Source: Planctomycetota bacterium (GTDB lineage: Bacteria > Planctomycetota > Planctomycetia > Planctomycetales > Planctomycetaceae). From it: 64,000 bases of DNA. The stretch is from contig JAEZFD010000031.1 of assembly GCA_023417655.1 (NCBI GenBank), positions 1 to 64,000 of the forward strand. The letters run 5' to 3'. Positions 26,886 to 35,282 of the stretch are shown here, one piece after another. Both the position numbers and the translations under genes were made by a program. The notes beneath the pieces were generated by a model that was not told where the DNA came from, ran no database searches, and worked only from the letters and a program-made list of their open reading frames with translations. The stretch's first letter is position 1. The number at the start of each line of letters is the position of its first letter.

Positions 26886-26941
26886 TACTGAACTCCCTGA
26901 TTTTAACGCGAATATAAGAAGTCGTCCTGACGAGTCGGTGC

Positions 26942-27244
26942 CTAGCGAATCGGATCGTGAACGGTGATCAGACGACTACCGTCAGTGAAAACCGCTTCGA
27001 GCTGAACGAAGGGAACCATGTCAGCTACCCCTTCCATGACATCCTCTTTCGTCAGGACACGGGAAGCCAAGTCCATCACTTCTTCCAGAGTTTTCCCTTC
27101 CCGAGCTCCGTCCATGGCTGCAGCGCAAATGACGGAAACTGACTCTGGGTGGTTCAGTCGCAGGCCCTTGGCTTTTCGTTTCAGAGAGATCTCCGCCAGG
27201 GAATAGATCAGGAGTTTCTCTTGTTCGCGTGGAGTTAAGTGCAT
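26942..27244 (-). CDS. ureA: Urease gamma subunit UreA
   Basis: A 100-residue subunit of normal length. MHLTPREQEKLLIYSLAEI, then LNHPESVSVICAAAMDGARE and VQLEAVFTDGSRLITVHDPI, are the typical conserved blocks. It is the first structural urease gene, 110 bases downstream of the nickel permease. Confidence 0.96.
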   Translation of the reverse strand: MHLTPREQEKLLIYSLAEISLKRKAKGLRLNHPESVSVICAAAMDGAREGKTLEEVMDLASRVLTKEDVMEGVADMVPFVQLEAVFTDGSRLITVHDPIR

Positions 27245-27354
27245 CTTTTAACACTCCGAAGCAAAGATTGACGTAATCGAATGAAGAGACTTCAATTTCA
27301 AACCCGGAAATGCAGTGGAAGTCGACATTGCCACCATTCCACTGGCGGACGGAC

Positions 27355-28092
27355 CTAAAGGCCGATGGTGATGGCGACCCCACAGAACATCATGAGCATT
27401 CCGGCGACAGCATGACTGTAACGCTGCAATGCTGGAAATCGGACGACTTCACTTCCACTGAGCAGAACCAGCACCGTGACTAACATGGTGGCGATCGTGG
27501 TGACTGAAAAGAGGGCTGTGACAATTGCGACGCCTACCCAGGAGGATTCTGCAGCTGGATACATCAGCAGCGGAATCAGTGGCTCGCAGGGACCAAATAT
27601 GAAAATGGTGAAAAGAATCCACGGAGTGAGTTTTGCTGCCGTCGATGCTTGGGAACGCGATTCGTCCGAAGGAGAATGCGCTGTTTGATCCTGACCTCCA
27701 TCATGGTCGTGAGCGTGGTCGCCTGTAAGGTGCGGATGAATATGGACATGGGGAACTTGCTTCTTGTGATTGAGGCTGTAGTAAATCCCCCAAATCATGT
27801 ACCCCAGTCCAAATGCAGTCAGAAGCCATCCCGCGACTGAGCCTCGATTCGATTCAATATCTTCTAGTCGAGAAACCATAATGCCCAACCCTATTCCCAC
27901 CAGACCGAGGAGAATAGAGCTCCCTACGTGCCCGAGTCCGGCCAGGGAAGTCACCCAGATTGCTTTTCTGGTCGACCAATTCCCTGCTCGCGCCATTGCG
28001 ACGAACGGGACATAATGGTCAGGCCCGCAAATAGTATGCAGGAACGCAATTGTGACGGCCGAAATGCCAAGGAGGGCGATACTGGAATCCAT
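27355..28092 (-). CDS. UreH/HupE-type nickel permease
   Basis: A 245-residue membrane protein with about six transmembrane helices. Helix one carries TICGPDHYVPF, preceded by His: the His-x4-Asp-His signature of nickel/cobalt permeases. A central His-rich cytoplasmic loop (HVHIHPHLTGDHAHDHD) may bind metal. IFIFGPCEPLIPLLMYPAAE is a second conserved core. The family includes urease-linked UreH nickel transporters; position between urea transporter and ureA supports nickel as substrate. Cobalt or another divalent metal cannot be excluded. Confidence 0.85.
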   Translation of the reverse strand: MDSSIALLGISAVTIAFLHTICGPDHYVPFVAMARAGNWSTRKAIWVTSLAGLGHVGSSILLGLVGIGLGIMVSRLEDIESNRGSVAGWLLTAFGLGYMIWGIYYSLNHKKQVPHVHIHPHLTGDHAHDHDGGQDQTAHSPSDESRSQASTAAKLTPWILFTIFIFGPCEPLIPLLMYPAAESSWVGVAIVTALFSVTTIATMLVTVLVLLSGSEVVRFPALQRYSHAVAGMLMMFCGVAITIGL

Positions 28093-28144
28093 GACACTCT
28101 GTCAGTTTGAGGAACTTGACCACGGAACAATTGCTGCGGAATAA

Positions 28145-29146
28145 CTAAGTTCCGTGATTCTTCGGGTCAGCGGTTCGGTTATAAACCGCTCGATCAAGGT
28201 GATCCAAGGCAATCACAACCCAGCAGGCCAACACAAAAGGTGCTGTGAGCGGTGCGAGTCCAAGTTGTGGGAAACGATCCGTAATCGGGACCGAGAGACT
28301 GGCCGCAATCACAGGAAGCACAAGTGAGGGACGGTACAAGGCCATCCCCATTGCCGCGAGCGCAGCGTTGTACCCGTACAACCCTTGACCAAGTGCACTG
28401 TCGGGACTGTGCTCGGCAACACCAACGAGCAGACCGATTACAGAACCGGCAAGAGCCCATCCCGCCATCTTCGGAGAACACAGCAGGATCCCGACGAGGA
28501 ACAAGACCCCTGTCAGCGTGTTCGCTTGGAACATCACCTCACTGAGTCCCTCAAGGACGGCGGCTCCGGAGTTCAGTTGCGTCGTGGGCTGATTGCTCGA
28601 AGGCGATGGGACAGCGGTCGCGTGAAGTTGCGGCGCAATGAAGAAGAGAATCCAAGTGATGATGACGAAGGGAGCGGTATACGTCGGGAACGGAACGCGA
28701 GTTCGCATCAACCAGGTCAACAATGTTGCTGCAATTGAACCAACGACAATCAGGCCCATAGCGGTTGGCGTCGGCTCAAAGCGGAACAGAACCGCGATGC
28801 CAACAAGGCTAGCATTGAATCCGTAAAGTCCGTCTTCGATCTCACTGCGGGAGATACCGAACGCCAGCGCGGTCAAGGTTCCGATCACCGCTCCGGCTAG
28901 CCCTCCACCTGCCGTAATCGGCGAGGCCGCTGCGATTCCCAAGAGGAAAAACAGTCCCGTAATGGCACTGTTCTGAAACATGATCTGACCGACCCCGGTC
29001 AATGGTGAGAGCACCAGCTTCCTTGCACTTCTCTGGTGAGACACCAAATAGGCGTCATCCGTTTGGGTTCGTTCCACGCTGTAATCCTGAGAAGGAATCG
29101 AGCAATCTGGAGCAACACGTCGTCGATCATAAAGGCCATTGTCCAA
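28145..29146 (-). CDS. Urea transporter (UT/Yut family)
   Basis: Up to 333 residues in two homologous halves, each with a urea-channel repeat: QIMFQNSAITGLFFLLGI ... GLYGFNASLVGIAV, and EVMFQANTLTGVLFLVGI ... GLYGYNAALAAMGM. This internal pseudo-twofold repeat and the GLYG(F/Y)NA motif identify the family, which allows passive urea entry through the inner membrane. The frame begins with TTG at 29146; GTG at 29077 with AGGA upstream is a good alternative. It is the first gene of the urea island, 52 bases before the nickel permease. Confidence 0.92.
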   Translation of the reverse strand: MDNGLYDRRRVAPDCSIPSQDYSVERTQTDDAYLVSHQRSARKLVLSPLTGVGQIMFQNSAITGLFFLLGIAAASPITAGGGLAGAVIGTLTALAFGISRSEIEDGLYGFNASLVGIAVLFRFEPTPTAMGLIVVGSIAATLLTWLMRTRVPFPTYTAPFVIITWILFFIAPQLHATAVPSPSSNQPTTQLNSGAAVLEGLSEVMFQANTLTGVLFLVGILLCSPKMAGWALAGSVIGLLVGVAEHSPDSALGQGLYGYNAALAAMGMALYRPSLVLPVIAASLSVPITDRFPQLGLAPLTAPFVLACWVVIALDHLDRAVYNRTADPKNHGT

Positions 29147-30218
29147 CAGTAAAGTAGGAGCATTGAATTATTTTAGCCAATTCCTTCGTTGTAATAATGC
29201 GCCAATCTTCTCCACACCGCTCGTCACTGTGTGGGCCGAAGAGAGGCCAGGCGCTGCCGACGTCTTTTGCAAAGCTGGAAGAAAGATGCGGAATCGACAT
29301 GACAAGGCTCACTGCACTGTCACCTTAAACACTGATTTCCAGCTTAATTCACCACTTCCACAGGTTCCGACCGTGTAGATATATCAATCAAGTGGCAGAC
29401 GTTCTTCAATCAAAAATCGAACGCATGACAGGCAGTTTCCGTTCTGCTCGAATGCTGCCAGGCAGACGCTGCAGAACGATACACGTGATAGTTTCGGAGG
29501 AAAGGGGGCGAACGAACTGTGAGACTGCGTTCTCACTAAGACGCATGCTAGAAATAGATTTGTTGTGTTTTCGCAACAGCTCCACAGTCGGTGACTCCCG
29601 TTGAGCGATGCAGCCTTGAAGTTCCGCATTTGTTTTTGAATACTGGAACGAATAAGGCGGGACTTTGAACGCGTTGTTAACTCGACTCGATGCACCGGAC
29701 GGGCTCAATCTCGCGAAAAGGATGTTAAGAACTGAATCTCTTCGCTTACGACCTTTTTCTCTCGTCGCCGTTCTCACTCTTTTGTAAAGAGATCCTTCCT
29801 GGCGAGAAATGCATTCCGCCACGTTAATCATGTGGCAGTCGTCCTGATTCTATGAGGCATTTGCATGCCACCTAATCGCTTCAGTGATGAGTTCGCAACT
29901 GCTGCGACTACCTTCGCATTCAGTGATAGATTTTCTTGCTTGTCCGGTACGCAAATCGAGCGAGGCCGCCCGAAGGGATAGACGGAGCCTCGGAAAGCTC
30001 CAGAGTTTCACCGACCTTTCTTTGCACTTCTTTTAGCGGCCGTAAATGGCATTTCCTTTCAACATGATAGAGCGAACCGGAGCGTTTCAATTTCGATACT
30101 CCAGTTCTGCCCCGCACAGAAAGAACCACCTCCCTGCGTGAACATCAACTGTCTGTCGTCGATCGAAACGTAGGGATTTCTGCAAGGACTTCCGGGCCAG
30201 TAAATTGAGGAGACTGAG
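29147..30218. other. Gene-poor divergent intergenic region
   Basis: About 1.07 kb between divergently transcribed urea transporter and CbiX-like genes. Short overlapping frames exist (the longest about 140 codons on the minus strand at 29406-29831), but none resembles a known family or has a convincing ribosome binding site. It presumably holds both promoters; I could not identify a sigma-54 or NtrC-type site with confidence. Confidence 0.5.
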
Positions 30219-31631
30219 TTGACCACTCCTACTGACATGAAGCCGCAGGGAGCAAGCTCGGCGCAAACTGCCACACGGAAGGCTGGGCTCATTCTCTTCT
30301 GCCGCGATATCGGCGAAAACTGGCCGAAAGAGCAATTCGACGACCTAAAAGCCGTGTTGGAGCAGAGACTCGCCTGTCTCGTCACAATCCTTTATTCAGT
30401 CGCCGAACCTGAGATCATCGCAGATGAAATCGATCGCTTCGCTCGACAGGGAGTTAATGAAATCACGCTGCTGCCTGCAAGTCAGCTTCCGCTCCGCCGA
30501 GAGGGGACAATCGGACACGTCATCAACTGGACGGCCCGGCATTGGCCGACTCTGACGATCCAGATTGGCCAGGCACTCCGATGGATTGAAGTTGGCGACT
30601 GGATCAACAGCGTTCTTCAGTCATCTGTGAAGCAACTCGGCTGTACTTCCGAGTCTTCTGCAGTGCTCCTTTATGGAGCAGGGAGCGATGATTCGCTGCG
30701 GAATGCGGAATTGGCTCGAATGTCTCAGCTGCTCAATGAGAAGAGTGCATTCTTTCGAATCAGCTGGGGCTTCTCTAATCGTGTACGACCGAGCGCTACG
30801 GTTGTGCTGGAATCGCTCGAACGTGAGCCCGTCCAGAATATATTGATTGTTCCCTGGCAGCAGGGCGAACTCGATCAAAACCAAGACTCACTACTGGCTT
30901 CATCGATTTTTAAGGAGTCTGGAAAGAGTGCTCATATCGTTAAAATGAAGCTGACCGATTCTTCATTTCTGAATTTGCTAGTTGCAAATTATCTCGGTGC
31001 CGTTACCGTGAAATCGACCGGTCAATCGAAGCAGGGCAACGATGAAACTGTATTATCCGACATTGAAGAATTCGAGTTAAAACAACTCCGTTCGCGAATT
31101 GATGAACTCCTCCCTAGCGAGTATCAGGGCCGATTCGAAGACGTCTCGCCACGATCGATGGGGACGGCAAAGCTGCAAACAGACGATGCAGGTCAGGTGG
31201 CGTGGGATCAAATCTGGACCAGCTTCTGTGATTTGGCACTTGCGGGGGGGCCCCCACATCGAGGAAAGCTACTCGAGGCGGTGACATCCGAGGAGGCAAT
31301 GGCGGATCTCTCGGCCTACCAGTTAGTCGTCAATGAGATCCGGCGCGGGATTGGATTGGTGACTCACTTGCCAACCTTTGAAAGTTCAACTCTCGGATGG
31401 GTCGGAATTCGATGCGACAGTGAGGAAATGGCGGTTTGGCTGATGCGGGCAATCATTGTGGAGAATGTGATGGTCCGACGCGAAGGAGATAACCTCTTCC
31501 TTCCAGCCGGTCCGAAATTCACCGTTGCCAAGGAAATTAAGAACGTCATTACCTCTGTCGCCAAGACGGTTCATTATTGGCAGGCTCATCTCAAATCGCG
31601 TCGTAAGGAGTTTCAAGACGACGATTCTTAG
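30219..31631 (+). CDS. CbiX/sirohydrochlorin-chelatase-like protein with GGPPHRG C-terminal domain
   Basis: A 470-residue protein. The N-terminal half has two chelatase-like repeats: GLILFCRDIG ... NEITLLPASQLPL and AVLLYGAGSDDSLRNAEL ... NILIVPWQQGEL, the second beginning where CbiX has GHGSRD. Both lack the catalytic His (Phe-Cys and Gly-Ala instead). The C-terminal part holds CDLALAGGPPHRGKLL, then an alpha/beta region ending in a helical tail; I do not recognise that domain. The start is TTG 30219, supported by TGAGGAGA 6 bases upstream; ATG 30237 is the alternative. Metal or tetrapyrrole handling is plausible beside the nickel/urease island but not proven. Confidence 0.65.
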   Translation: MTTPTDMKPQGASSAQTATRKAGLILFCRDIGENWPKEQFDDLKAVLEQRLACLVTILYSVAEPEIIADEIDRFARQGVNEITLLPASQLPLRREGTIGHVINWTARHWPTLTIQIGQALRWIEVGDWINSVLQSSVKQLGCTSESSAVLLYGAGSDDSLRNAELARMSQLLNEKSAFFRISWGFSNRVRPSATVVLESLEREPVQNILIVPWQQGELDQNQDSLLASSIFKESGKSAHIVKMKLTDSSFLNLLVANYLGAVTVKSTGQSKQGNDETVLSDIEEFELKQLRSRIDELLPSEYQGRFEDVSPRSMGTAKLQTDDAGQVAWDQIWTSFCDLALAGGPPHRGKLLEAVTSEEAMADLSAYQLVVNEIRRGIGLVTHLPTFESSTLGWVGIRCDSEEMAVWLMRAIIVENVMVRREGDNLFLPAGPKFTVAKEIKNVITSVAKTVHYWQAHLKSRRKEFQDDDS

Positions 31632-31952
31632 TCGGTTCTATTTTGCCATCTTAATGAGACTCACGTTACGAAGTCACTTCGTGGTACAGGGAGCCGCTTC
31701 CGTGAATATTGTGCCGGAACAGACTGCTTCTCGGGCGGCACATAGGTGCGTGCAGAATCGAGCCGTGAATTCTAAGAGTTAACGCGATCGGGCCAGCGGA
31801 GCATTCGTCCTTCGATCCATCAATTATGTCTTAGAGCTGCCTCTTGCGAGGAAAGGCTGGTCGAAGAGCCAGGCGATCTGGTTCCCGTCGGCATGAACGC
31901 AAATTCCGATCGTTGATTTGCGGTGTCTCTTTTACACTTCTGGAGAAACAAT
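31632..31952. other. Intergenic region before the second DUF1559 gene
   Basis: About 320 bases without a recognisable gene. Only the ribosome binding site of the next gene (GGAG around 31942) can be pointed to. Confidence 0.5.
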
Positions 31953-32858
31953 ATGAACTGGTCTCGCAGACAGAAACGTGGGTTTACTCTGATTGAGTTG
32001 CTCGTCGTGATTGCAATCATCGCAGTCTTAATTGCCCTGCTCCTCCCGGCCGTTCAGCAAGCCCGCGAAGCGGCGCGAAGAACACAGTGCCGTGATCACT
32101 TGAAGCAGATAGGCCTGGCATTTCACAATTATCACGAGACACACAATGTATTTCCTCCGGGTTACGTCTATCGGCGTCTGCCAGGCGGAGGAGTTCAACC
32201 GAATCTTCTGGGGTTTGGATGGGGTGCGATGCTTTTGCCATACCTCGATCAAGGACCGTTGTATGCGAAATTTAACTGGAACCAACCACTGTATGACAGT
32301 GTTAATCAGTACCCCCGAGAGCAGCACTTAGCGATCTTCCTGTGTCCAACAGACACGGTCTCGGAGGGCAGCTTTGTTGAGATGGGAACGGTTCCTGAGC
32401 GGTATGCGATGGCCAGTTATGCCGCCAATTTTGGTCCTCCTGACCTGGATGAGACGCAAGAAAAACGCGACGGGGTCTTCAGCCGTAATTCACGGACGCG
32501 CATGGCGGACATCACTGACGGGTCAAGCCAGACCCTGTTTGTCGGAGAACGGCAAAACGGTCCATTTCGACAGTCTGGAGTTCACGGCCCTCACTTCAGC
32601 TATGAAACAACTTGGGCTGGAGCTATCCGTGACGCGGACGAACCTGACGACGACCATGGTCACATGGTTTTGTTCCAATCGGGTCACACTCCGAACAGTC
32701 CGGAAAGTGATGATCGGGATGTCAGCGCTCCTCACATCAGCTTTGCAAATTTTCTTTTCGGCGACGGTGCATGCAGAGCTCTCAGTGAATCCATTGATGG
32801 CGGAGTTTATATGAAGCTGAGTACCCGCGCTGGAGGGGAAGTTGTTGGAGAGTTTTAA
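31953..32858 (+). CDS. DUF1559 pseudopilin-like protein, second copy
   Basis: A 301-residue DUF1559 protein. The prepilin-like leader is RRQKRGFTLIELLVVIAIIA, then LLLPAVQQAREAARRTQC. The typical IGLAFHNYHETHNVFPPGY and the SQTLFVGER region follow. The C-terminal segment FANFLFGDGACRALSESIDGGVY is the usual DG region, here without a textbook H-x9-DG (HISFANFLFGDG has His nine residues before the Asp). I chose ATG 31953 because TGGAGA lies about 7 bases upstream. It stands alone, with no lipoprotein partner, unlike the copy at 1763. Confidence 0.88.
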   Translation: MNWSRRQKRGFTLIELLVVIAIIAVLIALLLPAVQQAREAARRTQCRDHLKQIGLAFHNYHETHNVFPPGYVYRRLPGGGVQPNLLGFGWGAMLLPYLDQGPLYAKFNWNQPLYDSVNQYPREQHLAIFLCPTDTVSEGSFVEMGTVPERYAMASYAANFGPPDLDETQEKRDGVFSRNSRTRMADITDGSSQTLFVGERQNGPFRQSGVHGPHFSYETTWAGAIRDADEPDDDHGHMVLFQSGHTPNSPESDDRDVSAPHISFANFLFGDGACRALSESIDGGVYMKLSTRAGGEVVGEF

Positions 32859-33160
32859 GTTTTGTCTGGGTTGCTTCTTCCTTCGGAGGGCGAGCTGGCA
32901 CAAGGTGCGACGGACCGCAAGTCAAAGTAGACGGCCGATCATTCCCGGCCTCCACGAGGCCTCCCGCTCTCCGATCTCAGATTCACCGGACGGGCCGTCC
33001 CGCAGGGGGATTCCGCGGGCCTTCGAGCGTCAGACCCTTTTTATACTGAATTGACTCCTGTGTGGCTGAACTGCTCCCATAGAAAGCACGCCGACATTGA
33101 GCGACTTGGAAGGGGCGTCTTTCGAGAGTCGAGGTCCCAACCGAGTCTGACCAGATGGGC
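32859..33160. other. Intergenic region, nothing recognised
   Basis: About 300 bases between the DUF1559 gene and the converging DUF1304-like gene. No gene, tRNA or clear terminator is visible. Confidence 0.5.
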
Positions 33161-33565
33161 TCATTCTGCTTGGACAGAGTTCGGACTTCGCGGAGGGGCT
33201 CCGTAAGACAAGGCGATGAAAGCGGCGATGCCTGCGAAGCATTGGAAGGCTGTGAAAAGAGAGTCAAGAGTCGCGGTTCCAAAGGCGCCTGCGACCGCGA
33301 CTCCGATGCAAAGAGCTTTCGAAAACGTCCGCGAGTTCTGATCCTGGAATGCCGCCCAAAACAGAAGCCCGCTGAGGATGGCATTATAGATTCCAGCGTT
33401 CTTGACAATAACTGCGAGGAGCGCCATGACAGGAGGTTCGACAGCCTGGGTCAGCTCCAGTTTCCTGAGAACGACTTGAAGCAAAAATGGTTCGGACTAA
33501 GGGAACATCTCGCAGATTGCAAATCCCAGATGAAGCAGAGACAGCATTATTAATAACCAAGGCAT
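33161..33565 (-). pseudogene. DUF1304-like membrane protein gene broken by one in-frame TAG
   Basis: Reading from ATG 33565, which has AGGAA about 8 bases upstream, the frame gives PWLLIMLSLLHLGFAICEMFP, then TAG (33497-33499), then SEPFLLQVVLRKLEL and, further on, AVIVKNAGIYNAILSGLLFWAAF. LHLGF..CEMF before the stop and NxGxYNxxLxxGLLW after it are both DUF1304 landmarks. Many relatives have Trp right after EMFP, so TGG to TAG is the simplest explanation. The rest of the frame is intact (134 codons). It is probably a recent nonsense mutation, or a sequencing error or suppressed stop. Four transmembrane helices expected. Confidence 0.7.
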
Positions 33566-33896
33566 GGTCGATTTCCTATAGTGTACTCCGCCTCCTGTAG
33601 AAGACGGTGTGTTCCTGATTCATGAACCAGCAGAGCTTGCAGAATGACCGCTCCGCTCAGGCGGCTGGCGATGTCGTCTGCATGATGAAGGGCACAGTAG
33701 CGAACGCGCCATTGAGATCGATGTCTTGGAAATCAGCTCAAGAAGCCTCGGCTATATTGAGATCAAGGTAACCTCATTCACGGCCGTCACCCCGCGCAAA
33801 GGGAAGTGTCGACAACGATACTTTCAGCCATTATGAACCCCAGGAACGGGGTCGGCCTGGGGACTTGAATTTGGACTCACGGCGGTTTGGCGCGCC
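33566..33896. other. Intergenic region, nothing recognised
   Basis: About 330 bases between the broken DUF1304-like gene and the DUF1501 stop. No gene or strong structure was seen. Confidence 0.5.
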
Positions 33897-35279
33897 TTAA
33901 GTCAGAATGTCCTTCACAACATGCCCGGCGACGTCGGTCAGGCGGAAGTCGCGGCCGGCGTAGCGATAGGTCAGACGCTCATGATCGAGCCCGAGCAGAT
34001 GGAGAATCGTGGCGTGGAGATCATGAATGTGCACGCGATTTGTCGTGGCTCGATAGCCGAATTCGTCGGTCTCTCCGTAAGCCATCCCCGCTTTCACTCC
34101 TCCACCGGCTAGCCAGACAGTGAAGCCTTGCGGATTATGATCGCGTCCGTTAATTCCCTGTGCCGTGGGAGTCCGTCCGAATTCGCCTCCCCAGACCACG
34201 AGCGTTTCATCGAGCATGCCTCGTGCTTTGAGGTCGGTCAGTAAAGCAGCGATTGGCAGATCGGTCGCCAGTGAGTTTTTCTCATGACCGACTTTCAGGT
34301 TGCCATGCTGGTCCCAGACGTTGCCAGTCGAGAGTTCAATGAAACGGACGCCCGCCTCAGCAAGGCGGCGGGCGAGCAGGCATTGTCGGCCGAAATTCTC
34401 TGTTTCCTTGTTGCCGATTCCGTACAGTTCCTGTGTGGCTTTGGATTCCTGAGAGAGGTCAAGTGCATCAGGGGCGGCTCGCTGCATGCGGTGAGCGAGG
34501 TCGTAGGCTTCGATCGCACCGGTAATTTCGCTGTCAGGTCCCACGCGGTCGAGATGGACATGGTTGAGGGATTGAATCAGCTCGAGCCGCCGCGTCTGGC
34601 GGGTGGCATCTTCGGCAGATGTGAGGTGCTCGATTCCACCTGCTCCGAGTTTTCCCTGCCGACCGATGGTTGTCCCCTGATGTTCCGTCGGCAGAAACGC
34701 TGCTCCATAGTTCCGGGGACCACCATGTCCACTCGAAGGAGCGATCGACACGAATGCTGGCAGGTCCCGATTCTCTGCCCCAAGGCCGTACGAGACCCAG
34801 GCACCCAGTGAGGGGCGGACCAGATTATCACTGCCGGTGTGGATCATCGAGACGGCCTGACCGTGTGACTGGCCGCGACTATGCATTGAGCGGACGACAC
34901 ACAGCTCATCCACTTTGCTTGCGAGATGCGGGAGCAACTCTGAAACCCAAAGACCGGACTGCCCGTGCTGCTTGAACTCCCAGGGCGATTTTAGAAGCGC
35001 GTGCTTCGCGTCGACGTTCGCAGGCAATTCGTAGGGAAAATCCTTTCCATCGGATGCCTGAAGGAGCGGCTTATAGTCGAACGTGTCGACATGACTCGGG
35101 CCGCCATGCATGAAGAGAAAAATGACCCGCTTTACTCGAGGAGGATGATGCGGAACAGGTATGGAACTGGCATTGGACGCTTCGAGAGTCCGTCCGCTCA
35201 AACCAACCAGCGAGAGGGCGACTCCCCCCTGGCCGAGACGTTTCAGAGTCGAGCGACGGGAAAGGGAGGTGTCAAACAT
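33897..35279 (-). CDS. DUF1501 protein 4, Tat-exported
   Basis: A 460-residue DUF1501 protein. The Tat signal is SRRSTLKRLGQGGVALSLVGLSG. Motifs: FLFMHGGPSHVDTFDYKP, VWDQHGNLKVGHEKN, VVWGGEFGRTPTAQG and GRDHNPQGFTVWLAGGGVKAG. It belongs to a different branch from the three at 8-13 kb, with GRDHNP in place of GRDHW. It starts 3 bases after the stop of the DUF1549/DUF1553 gene, a pairing seen across planctomycetes, so the two are cotranscribed. Confidence 0.92.
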   Translation of the reverse strand: MFDTSLSRRSTLKRLGQGGVALSLVGLSGRTLEASNASSIPVPHHPPRVKRVIFLFMHGGPSHVDTFDYKPLLQASDGKDFPYELPANVDAKHALLKSPWEFKQHGQSGLWVSELLPHLASKVDELCVVRSMHSRGQSHGQAVSMIHTGSDNLVRPSLGAWVSYGLGAENRDLPAFVSIAPSSGHGGPRNYGAAFLPTEHQGTTIGRQGKLGAGGIEHLTSAEDATRQTRRLELIQSLNHVHLDRVGPDSEITGAIEAYDLAHRMQRAAPDALDLSQESKATQELYGIGNKETENFGRQCLLARRLAEAGVRFIELSTGNVWDQHGNLKVGHEKNSLATDLPIAALLTDLKARGMLDETLVVWGGEFGRTPTAQGINGRDHNPQGFTVWLAGGGVKAGMAYGETDEFGYRATTNRVHIHDLHATILHLLGLDHERLTYRYAGRDFRLTDVAGHVVKDILT

Positions 35280-35282
35280 GGT

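Noticed and set aside
29200..29320. Possible sigma-54/NtrC promoter for the urea island
   Set aside because: The best candidate (TGGC then TTCGG on the minus strand) misses the essential TGC element at the right spacing.
29406..29831. 141-codon minus-strand frame in the urea-transporter/CbiX-like intergenic region
   Set aside because: No family resemblance, no clear ribosome binding site and unremarkable composition. A real lineage-specific gene cannot be excluded but is not supported.
31240..31260. G7C5 palindromic run inside the CbiX-like gene
   Set aside because: It encodes the Gly-Gly-Pro-Pro of a conserved-looking motif, so coding constraint explains it.
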